From Liolophura sinensis (taxonomy: Eukaryota; Mollusca; Polyplacophora; Chitonida; Chitonidae): a stretch of 64,000 nt of DNA. This document shows, piece after piece, positions 25,991-36,600 of this stretch (position 1 is its first letter; every line of letters begins with the position of its first letter). The notes below the pieces were generated by a model. The model was not told the DNA's origin, searched no databases, and saw only the letters and a list, made by a program, of their open reading frames with translations. The DNA is taken from NCBI RefSeq assembly GCF_032854445.1, contig NC_088300.1, positions 9,734,001 through 9,798,000 of the forward strand, read 5' to 3'. The position numbers were made by a program, and so were the translations under genes.

Positions 25991-26918
25991 GGTTACAATA
26001 CAAGAACTACAAACCATATGGGTTGAATAAAGGCATGAATTATATAAAAATTCTAAAACCTGGAGCTCAGGTACCTTATTTCATGGCCGATTTATAGATG
26101 AAACCTGCCAATGTGGCTTCAGTATTATAGTGCAAAACACCAATCCTTCAGCCTTTCATACATTTACACGCTTTATATGCAGTGCTATACAGAATAAAGC
26201 CGAAAAAGTGTAACGTTTGAGAGGCTCAGAACATAGCCTTCACAGTAAAAGCAAAGCTGTATTTTTGTTGTTGTTTTTTTTGGCTCAATTTACCTGGGCC
26301 CATAAAACTGCCCACAAAGCCTTTTCATGCTCGAAGAAGTTCGAGTTAACTGTATTTAGAGCAATATTGATTGACCACTACCGCCTCTACCATGCATGGC
26401 TTAATACAAGCTCCGAGTGCCATATATTATTGTGCTCCGAATTAGAATCATGTATCAGCCAATCAGAACCCCACATCAGTGAATTAGAACCAAGCAGATA
26501 AATAGCGTCCTTCTGTTCGTCCGTCTGTCCGCGGCGTCAGTGGAACTAAACCTGATGTCAAGAGATATGGTCAAGGTGACCATCATGCATACATACTGGA
26601 TGAATCAGGCTCTTGGCTAGATGGCTGGAGATGTCGTGTGGACATGCATCTGCCATGCCTGATTAGCGCACATTTGGTATTCATTACCCCAAATATGCGT
26701 GAATGGGCTTAATGTATCATTACCAGCATGCTGGTTTATTGTTGTTCAAAACTAACCGTGTCGGCATGGTAGTTACGAACTCCTGTACCGTAATACGAGT
26801 CTTTGACATTTCTCACAAGAAATCTATCCAGACCTGTCTATGCTAAATGCGCATCCGTTGATTCTGTCTTTCTATCATGAACAACGAGATGGGATCCAGG
26901 CCAGGTGTCATATAAGTT

Positions 26919-27156
26919 TATAAGAATAAGAATATTTCACTTATACGACAGCGACCAGCATAATGGTGGGAGGAAACCGGGCAGAACCCGGTGAAAACCC
27001 ACGACCATCCGCATGTTGCTGGAAAACCTTCCCACGTGCGACCGGAGAGGAAACCAGCCTGAGCTGGACTTGAACTCGCAGCGACCGCATTGGTGAGAGG
27101 CTCCTGGGTCACTACGTTGCCCTAGAGCGCTAACCAACTGAGCCACGCTGGCCCCC
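26919..27156 (-). mobile_element. SINE family A, near full length, with target-site duplication
   Basis: The tRNA-like head lies at the right (GGCTCAGTTGGTTAGCGCTC) with a box B-like GCGAGTTCAAGTCC, and the tail at the left. Flanks GTCATATAAGT (about 26,908) and GTCATAAAAGT (about 27,157) form an 11-bp duplication with one mismatch. It lies in the presumed last intron of the B4GAT1-like gene. The 157-codon minus-strand frame across it is SINE-derived. Confidence 0.82.
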
Positions 27157-27884
27157 GTCATAAAAGTGATATGATTTTCTGTAAGAATTCTGTTGGAATA
27201 TGTTTTGTGAAATAGGGTAGTGATGGCGGTACTATTGGAGTGAATCCTCAGTTCATTGACCAGCCAAGTCAGCCCTGCCTTACGCTTCGATACATGCCAC
27301 ACAAAGTAAACTTTTGTTTTCATTCGCGATCCACGTAATACTGATCGAGCTGTATTTCTGAAGCATGAACGATAAAATACCCAAAGAAGCGGATTCAATA
27401 CCACATGCATGCGGTGAAGGATGCCCTGGTGAAGCTATGTTCACTAAGCTGAAATCCAATCTAAATACTCTATTCAGCTTGGGGCTATGGTGAGCTTTGT
27501 GTAACTTACAACACCTGCATGATAATGTCTGTCAGATATATTATTGTATATATTTTGTTCACAATTAAACGCCACTATAAAATATTGTTATCAATACGCG
27601 CTGTATCTGTTCGTCAAATCATAACAAAGCAACAAATAAATGACTTACATCAAACAAATATGCACAATCCCTTTTTACGTCATAACAGGGACAGGACTAC
27701 TCACATACATTTATGTCTCGTTTGTTGTGTTTTTGTCTATGTGCCATGACGACGTGTAGAAATTTGCGTCCATGATCAAGCAGACCAATGGGACAATACC
27801 GTCGTTCAGGCAGGCAATGATCACACATGCTGAGATTAGGGGAATTAGAGGTACTTCAATACTTACAATACCATCAATACTAAC

Positions 27885-29018
27885 CTGACTGATTCTGTTA
27901 AAACCGTACTGTTTAAATCTCTCGTCGTAAGGTGGTAAATTTCGCTTCGTGATGTAAAACGGCTCCCAAGGATCCTTCCAATACACGTAATATGACACCT
28001 GCAAAGGGGAATCCCCCGCGGAAGCGTCGCTTTTCCAGCGTTCGTAGTTCGTGTGACGCTGACATTTCCAGCACACCTCAGAATAGAACGGTCGCGCTGT
28101 CTTACCTCGCCACGCGCTCAGAAGCTCCGACTTCGTGTGGGGAACTGACGCTTTTGCTTCCACTTCGAACACGGGCAAAACGAACGCCGTGGGCTCACTC
28201 TCAGAGTCATTGGAGGCTGTAAACTTTTGTATAAAATTATAAAAATCCTTCCGTAATGAACCGCTGGGCAGTATGTCAATGTCCAGCATTAGCACGTAAG
28301 ATGTTAGTGTGTATTTATTGGCTAAGTTTCGCAATAAATTATGAGGGTATTTTAGACCACTTATGGCATAGTTTTTCTCCGTCACTGATGGAATGCTCGC
28401 CACATCATGCTCGCACAAACCTTGCGATGATAAGTGAGAGAAGTTAAAGTTTTTAGGCGGATAACTCAATGGATATACCAGATGAAATGTGACATATTTT
28501 TTAACATGTTCATCACACAGATGAAGGTAAGCCATTGTTAGTAAACAGTTGGATATGTCTTGTCCAAAAGTAAACACAGACACGGAGACGGGGCCTTGCC
28601 ATACCCGTGCCAATTCGCTAAGGTGATGAAGGTTTTGACTAGACGACTGCGTCACCACGGACACGTCAAACCCGTTAGTATCTACATTAAAATATTGCAG
28701 TTTATCTCGTACGTCACTCACTATATTGGTATCGTCTGTATCTCCTGCCTTTAAAAAGTTGTCCAAGACTTGGTATTCGCCGCTATGGTCTAAAACATGG
28801 GTATCCTCTAGTTTTTTCCTCATGCGAATCCAGGCGTTTCTGGTTCGTGTTTCTTGATGAAACCTCTGTCCCACTAGTCTTTCATGTTTATAAACAGTTC
28901 CTTTGGCCTCTAACCTGGACAACAGGGACATATGCAGCAGCTGTAGTAATATCAACAGCACCACAAGAATGACGATGATGCGCACCAGGCTCACGCCGTG
29001 AAAGCGACAACGCAGCAT
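27885..29018 (-). CDS. B4GAT1: Beta-1,4-glucuronyltransferase 1-like protein, main exon (3'-incomplete)
   Basis: Encodes 378 residues of a GT49 enzyme. In vertebrates B4GAT1 adds glucuronic acid to the xylose primer of alpha-dystroglycan glycan in the Golgi, before LARGE extends it. The protein starts with a short cytosolic tail and a type II membrane anchor (about residues 9-28). LLQLLHMSLLS resembles the human LQLLYLSLLS. It then shows YPHNLLRNLA, the metal-binding DxD-type motif LDIDILPS (D246/D248), RPFYSEVC, DPWEPFY (349-355) and QYGFNRISQ at its end. The ATG at 29,018 is preferred because upstream in-frame codons lack an ATG and this start aligns with the human N-terminus. At 27,884 a consensus-like donor (GTTAGT) ends the exon. 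The open frame beyond it to 27,711 is intronic. The ~60-residue C-terminal exon was not found. Confidence 0.9.
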
Positions 29019-30616
29019 GCTGACTGCAGCTATGTGTGTACCTCCGGAGTAGCGGGTAGAGAGTGAACAAGTGTGGCAGCGACCTGCCAGCACCAATCAT
29101 AGACTACACTGGGAATTTCCAATACAACTGATCATCACAGCTCTTGTCTTCTCATTCGCTCAGTGTTTGAACACTGTAGAGGCATACAGCTGGCGTCAGT
29201 CCCATTGGCACGCCCGATGCGCTCACTCCTTCACCGCTCCACCGAGAGCTAATACCCTTTTATTGACTGTCTAAACCAATGTATGTTCAATCTTTGCTGG
29301 TAAGCCTCTTCCTTTGGATTGCAAGAGGTTCCATCGACGGGAGGTATAAACTGGCTTTGTCTTCACTCATCACCCGGTTTCAATTATTAAATGCCTACAC
29401 CTGTTCTCCATTGCGGCCAGATCGAAACACAACCGTCGAGAGCGCCAAGGGAATGCGATAGCTCTGCGGAAAAGTTCAATCAATACGCAACTTTCTTTGC
29501 ACAATTCTGAATGTCAATCACCAAAGTGAGTATTCAGTATTTACAGGTGCACAATGCCTCCATAATATTAGTGGAGCTCGATGCTTTATACCACGGCCTA
29601 CCACGAGAATCGTCAAAATGCGGATATCAACAAACAGACGAGTTTGCACTTGGTGGCTTTAGGCCTACACATCGCCACGACGTGAAGCTGCGTGCATGTA
29701 GGCCTATTTTGTCTAATACAGCATGCCGACAAAAAGGTTGACAAATTAATTCTGTACAGCATACAAGCGGTTCTCTTATTACAAGACCAGATCCTAGAAT
29801 ATGGTGTTTAGCTACACACTCGATCCGCCCCGTCAGACGAGCCCGTCAGTAAGGAAGCATCAGTGCACGGCCATTTGGGACATCGCCTAACGTCTCTCCG
29901 CCCGGCCAGACGGGCTCAGCCCAGGCCAAATCGAAAGCACCTGTTCGATAGGCCACGGTACTATGCCAACTTCAAAATACTCAGCAGGTCAAAATTGAAG
30001 TAAGTCCAGTTCTATGCATCGACAGCAAATGAATGTGAAACTCACTTCTTCAACTTACTATGTTACCGCAAGCTAGGATTCCGTTCCCCAAGTCTCAATG
30101 ATGGCTGCGCCGAGCGGGTCATACTGCGTGTACTAACAAAAACAAACCACGATGTGATCTGCTTCCTGTACATGCGCACTTGCTCGCGGCTTTGTCAGTC
30201 AACTTCCGCCTGCCGAAAACTCGGAATTAAATATGGCGTAGAGCGAAGTTGCTGTGTTCTGCAATTTCACTTATTTATGAATATGCTGTGATAAAACAAG
30301 AAAAAAATTAACCCATCACTGAGATTTTGAACACATATAAATCCCACGGAAGACTTGGCGTATTTGGCATTCCGGCAGATGGGAGCACTGGGGAGAAATC
30401 CGGAAGTATTTGTTTAACGATTGGTCGACTACCATTTGCACTTTCGGTAAAGCTAAGTACGATGACGACACTTAAAAATATTTCCTGAGGACGAGTGTCA
30501 TATTTATCTCTGAAGCAGCAGGAACGTATATATATATAATTGAATTTCATGGAAATATCTGCCGAAATCCAGAGTGAAAGGACTTAAGACTGGAATTGCC
30601 CCAGACTGACCGAGTG
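29019..30616. promoter_or_regulatory. Divergent intergenic region between the B4GAT1-like and SUSD4-like genes
   Basis: 1.6 kb separates the two divergent start codons, so both promoters should lie here. A CATGCGCA core resembling an NRF-1 half-site is at 30,171, and AATATGGCG, resembling a YY1 site, is at 30,230. These short matches are suggestive only. No TATA box is clearly positioned. The 5' UTRs cannot be placed from sequence alone. Confidence 0.4.
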
Positions 30617-30683
30617 ATGGATTTATCAAATGTTATGTCAGTTTTGCTGAGCTTTGAGCTAGGATTGCTTCTCTTCACTCAAG
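30617..30683 (+). CDS. SUSD4-like exon 1: signal peptide
   Basis: Starts with ATG and encodes a short polar start followed by a hydrophobic core (SVLLSFELGLLLFTQ). It ends in phase 1 at CAAG|GTTTGT. This is the only upstream exon found that supplies a start, a secretion signal and the required phase. Confidence 0.75.
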
Positions 30684-33600
30684 GTTTGTAACTAATAGGT
30701 TGGGTTGAAGTGTATTGTACACACAATAAAACTACTTCGGGTAGAATGTCTTAGCTCACGACAATAATAATAAGACTTTGTTTGATGGGTGTACTTACTT
30801 TATTCTTGTGAACATCGTTGATAAAATATAAGTGCTGCTTAATAAAGATGATACAGAGATAGTACAGCTCTGTTGTTACACTTTTAGCAGCTAATAATAA
30901 TAATGATATTTGTAATATTATGTAAATACATAGCGGCACCAAAAGTCTGTCTTCTATTATAACAATGATTGAATTAACTTTGACAATTAATATAAGGGTG
31001 TACACAGACCTGCAGACACAAGTATCAACTACTGAGGCAGTTGTAGAACTATTTCGAAACATTCTGAAAGGCGAAATGAATTTACTATTGAAACACATGT
31101 GTTTGTGGAAGATTGCCTTGGATGATTTATCATTCTAAAGCCCCACAAAAGAGAATTAGTAACGTGGAATTTATATGTTTTATATACTTAACATGTGGAT
31201 ATGCCCCAATCATCTTGCTGAGTGTGGCTGTCTTGTTGTCATCGTTAATAATTTGCTTTTTAAGCTATGTGTACTGTACCAATGAACATTCGTGCAATTC
31301 ATTTCATGTAAATGCATTGTACAAGAGTGTTTTGTATTACACCAAAATGAAAGAAAAAAAAAAAGTGTTGTGTGACAAAGGCACTTTCTCTTAGTGATAT
31401 TCATTCATAATTTGCCGAAGTCTTACACAATAAAGTTACAGAGATTTTATGCCCTTCCAATTCTTCCCCATCATGTTCCAGTGATTGGACGGCTGGATGC
31501 CGTTTGCACACTGCCAAACATTCTCCATGGAAAGGTGCTTGGTCAGACTCCAGTACATGTTGAAGACGAGAGAGAGATAGTCTGTGACAGTGGCTACAAG
31601 CTGTCAGGCAGTCCATACATTACCTGTAAATCTGATGGTTCATGGGCAGCAACGTATGGCAGTCCCAGCATTCCAGAGTGTATAGGTAAGTCAGAACTGT
31701 AGACTGGTTTCTGATTCTGTTTCTGATCTTTGAGTTTCAGGCCATTTTGTCCACGCTGGGCAAAGCATGACCATTATTGTACTGATTCAAACTTACAACC
31801 AAGGGGTATTTATTGTACGTTTTGCATGTTTATTTTTTTTCTTTGGCCAGTGTTGAGCCAAGGTAAGGGAGTACAGCTTCTGTCTTCTTGAAACAGCTCA
31901 AGCAGTCCACAGAATCTGTGACGAAAAAATGATTGATGTATGTGGTCTTGTGAAAGAAAGTTTGATAGTTCGTAAAGTGCAGTGGTCTCCGTCCTGTGCT
32001 TGCCTTGTAGTAAAACCGACCAACTGTTGTTTGTGCAGCAAAAGTATTACATAATTAAATGATACTACGCTTTGGCAAATGATTTGTTGTTCAGCATCTC
32101 CCATGATGACGAGTGGACTAATAACTGCAGATGTACCCCAAAATTGTTTGAAAAGACTGTGAAAGTTGTATCAAGGACTATGCCTGTTTCAGAGTTGGAG
32201 AGCAGTTTCAAATGTTCCCTGCCAGATATTCCTCATGGCAAAGCATTCAACCCTGACCGTGAATCATTACCTGTGGGTGTGAGATGGACAGAAGCAGAGG
32301 TAGTCTGTGACACTGGATTTAAACTCAAGGGGACTCAGTTTATTGTATGTAAGGATGGAACCTGGTCTGCAGCTTATGGCTCCAATGATGACTTCCCCAT
32401 GTGTGTCCGTAAGTGCCTACTGTACAGTCTGTCTACATGAAGGATGGGCGAAGTGGTTTCTACCTATAATATGAATGAGTTTAGCTATCATTTCAAAATG
32501 CTTGAGCACAGATTATGCCGTAATTGAAAAGCTCACTTTCTGGGTGAAAATCACATGTAGAAAGTTTTGTCCTTTTGTTGTGGAAGGTTTGTATTATGCA
32601 TTCAGGCTTTCTCCATCCATGAAATTTGTGTATAAAATGAAATAATCTTGACTAAACTCCAGTGTATCAGTCATACTGTCAATCAATCCAGCTGTGTCTA
32701 CACATAAAATCCTATTAACTTAAGTGCCAAAATTTTCTGTACACATAATTATAAATCGTTCAGATAAGTAGAAAGACATTTCTGAATTCACACACTCAGG
32801 AGGTCCCCTGAAGTCCCCAGGTGGCTGCTCTGTGTACATTTCCATTCATTAGGGTATTCATTGATTGTCTGTAATTCATTTTTGAGTACATCTCATCACT
32901 GATTTGAATTGTTCTTATTGACAGGTAAGACATGTCTGCGAGTGTCTCACATAGAGAATGCTGAAGTGGAGTACAGGGACCTGAAGGCAGAGATCCGCTG
33001 TAACCCAGGCTATCGTATGACCATGAATTCCCCAGCCATTCTCACCTGCTCCAATGGCCAGTGGTTAGGGCCAGTCCCTAGCTGTGGTATGTCATCATAC
33101 AAAATGTCCAGTGATATAACAACTTAATTGGAATTATTGCTTTTTAAAAAAAATGCTCAGGAATTACTGCTTTATATGAGACACTAGATAGGTTTTAATT
33201 ACCTATGTAAGCATGGTTCACCATAGTGTAGATACAAGTTGTGCTGATGAAGAACTAGATGCTCCGCTATGTGTTAGAATCAAGTCAATATTCTGTGCTA
33301 TGAAGCAAGTGAATCATATGATAAATTGACCCATTACTTAATTATGTCAGTGATGGTCAGTGAAAAATTAGTTCATAACTGCTTGTGAGACTAATATAAT
33401 AATTGTTCGCTGCTGTGAGGGAAATAAAGATATCAAACTAACATAGAGACTGATTCTCCTTTTCCTGTAATATACATAGCAAGCCTATGTAAAATAAAAT
33501 GTAAAGTCAATGCAGTATTTCTCACCCATTGATTTACCATAGGTATGAACGTAATGATGTTGTGAAATTGGCATGTATATGTGGTGAAATCAGGCAGACC

Positions 33601-36600
33601 TCTGATTCATATGTTTTCTCTTCTTGTCCCTGCCAGTCTTGTTAAAACCCTGCCCTCAGCCTCCGCAGATTCCATTTGCCAATGTTCAGTATTACAAGGC
33701 TAACCCTGTGGACGGATCAAAGGTCACATATCACTGTCATAGCGGGTACACCATGGATAACCAGGGCCTAGCAGAACTCACCTGTGTCAATGGAGAGTGG
33801 CCTGGCAAACTGCCCACCTGTAGTAAGTGTTGTTGTATGAAATGCTGATTGTTTTACTCATAACCGTCAGGGGTGTTGGTGAGGAAGATACTGAAGTGAC
33901 CTTGTCTGGTTATGAATGGATTTTGGGACACTTTGACAGCAATGTGTATGACTCCCAGCTGCTGGTATAGGAAGTGCAAGTTTAATCCTGAACTTGGACA
34001 GGGAATTTCTAGATTCTCCTGTGGTCATACTGACAATAAATAGGTCCATTTGGGCAGTCTTACATTTGTGGAGACCACTTGTTTTCCAAAAACAGGATGT
34101 GAAGGCTGACTGGACACATGGGAAAGTTTGTCTGTAACTTACCAAAAGTTGATGGTTCACCCATGGGTACATTACCTTCGCCGATTTGACAACCACCAGT
34201 GGCAGCTGTATTGGTCACTGGTTTACAGTGTGATGTCCTTATGTTCAGACTGTTGAGTGAGTTGAGATTCTACAACAAGTGCACCAATGTAAGACTTGTG
34301 TGACGGCAGTGGCGCCACTGTTCTCCTCCAGTCGCCAAGGAAACAACACGTTAGTGACCATTACCTTCTCCAGTAGACTCTGGAGAGCGAATGGAACACA
34401 CCATTGTGATACCAGTTTTCCAAACAGTTAAAATTGATCACCATCACATAAATGAAACCTTTTTGAATGTTCTGTTTCTAAACAGCAGACAAAAAAAATA
34501 AACGAATTTTATATATGGAGATTTTATTGGCTGACCTAAGGAATATTGGAGCCTGTAAATGTAAGAATTAAGATAATGCTGTAGTTAGCTGTACATGTAG
34601 CTTATGTAAAAATGAATATAATGACAGTTTATTAGGCCCTTGACCTTCTATTCTTGATTCATCTGTTTGAATCCAGCTATTGAGACTTTGAAGGCCAGTG
34701 CTCTCGACTCAGATCTCCACTGACCACTGTGATATAGCTGAATAATTTGCAAAGTACGACACTAAGCAAGTCAAGTAAATAGAAATAAAATGTAAAGATA
34801 ACATATCTGTTTCAGCCATCACAATACAGTGTGAGCAGCCCGAATCCATCCCCAATGGTCACTGGTCCCGGGTGGGTGGGGATGAGCTGTACGTGTATGA
34901 AGTCAACTCTAAGGTGCAGTACGAGTGTAATGAAGGGTTTCGTGTGCTAGGACAGAGTCTGATGTGGTGTAAAGAAGACAAGACCTGGTCTCACATACCT
35001 CCCCAGTGTATAGCCCAGACAGGTGAGTTTAGTACACCTGGCCTTCCATACTTCCCCAGTGTATAGCCCAGACAGGTGAGTTTAGTACATCTGGCCTCCC
35101 ATACTTTCCAAGTGTATAGCCCAGACAGATGAGTTTAATACACCTGGCCTCACATACCTCCCCAGTGTATAGCCCAGACAGGTGAGTTTAGTACACCTGG
35201 CCTCCCATACTTCCCCAGTGTATAGCCAAAGACAGGTGAGTTTAGTACACCTGGTCTCCCATACTTCCCCTGTGTATAGCCTAGACAGGTGAGTTTAGTA
35301 CACCTGGCCTCCCATACTTCCCCAGTGTATAGCCAAAGACAGGTGAGTTTAGTACACCTGGTCTCCCATACTTCCCAAATGTATAGCCCAGACAGATGAG
35401 TTTAATACACCTTTTCTCACATACCTCCCCAGTGTATAACCCAGACAGGTGAGATTGATACATCTGGTCTCACATACCTCCCCATTGTATAACCCAGACA
35501 GGTGAGTTTAGTACACACTGGTCTCTCATACTTCCAAAGTGTACAGCCCAAATAAGTGAGTCTAACATACCTCTGTAGTGTATAGCCCAGCGGCCACATC
35601 AAAGCTGGAATACCCGTTATCAAGCCCGGGGTGGGTGAAAATATGGTACTTGTTGCTGCCGTTCAGCACTGAGAGGTTAGAGCAAGGAAACAGAACTGGT
35701 TGGTCTGGTGTCAGCATAATGTGACTGGGTGGGGTGTCATATCTGGTGCCTTCAGCATGATACTTCAGTGGTGGCAGCACTTTGGTTGAATCGATTCACC
35801 CTGCAACAAGAAGACATAGTGTATGTACACACACCTAAAAACTCCTTGTCGTTTGACTGAAAAGTTTGTTAAGTATGACGTTAAACCTCAGGCATTACTG
35901 CTATACATATATAGCCCTGACAAGTGAATTTAATACACCTTGTCTCATACCTCCCCAGTGTGTATGTTGCTAATGTTTTATACACCTGGTCTCACATGCC
36001 TCACCAGTGTGTCTCCCAGTCAGTTCAATTTCTTGTATTTCTGTCATAGATTCAGTTTTTCAATTTGTGAGATGTTTATTAATTTTGGCTATAGGTCCAG
36101 TTTTTGAATGGTCAAAATTTTGCAATCTAATATTCATTTCTGTGTACTCTTGTGTTTGAGACAGTGCTGTTTTGGGATGAGAACTGCACACTGTATCTGT
36201 TACAGAAAAATCCTTGTACTGCTCCATTTGTTGAGAACTGCACACTGTTGTAACCACAGCTGTATCTGTTACAGATGAGTCTATGTACTGCTCCTCACCC
36301 CCTGACTTGCCTGACGGGCAGTGTACATGTGAGGGTCATGACCAGAACTACTGCGAGCCCTTCACTCCCGGGATGCGTTGGCTGTGTCACTGTGGTGAGG
36401 GCTACGCTCTGGAGGGTGCTGAAGCCCTCACCTGTACCTCCAGTGGTCATTGGAACCATGACATGCCAAACTGCATACCAGGTAATCATGACATGCCAAA
36501 CTGCATGCCAGGTAATCATTGCCTGCCAAACTGCATACAAGATAAACAATGACATGCCAAATTGCATACCACGTAACCATGACATGCTCAACCGCATACC

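Noticed and set aside
26937-27410. 157-codon minus-strand frame
   Set aside because: Its second half is the translated SINE family A sequence, and the first half has no recognisable domain.
27711-27884. Extension of the B4GAT1-like protein by 57 residues to a stop
   Set aside because: Homology stops at RISQ, directly before a GTTAGT donor. The following residues are hydrophobic and unrelated to the family.
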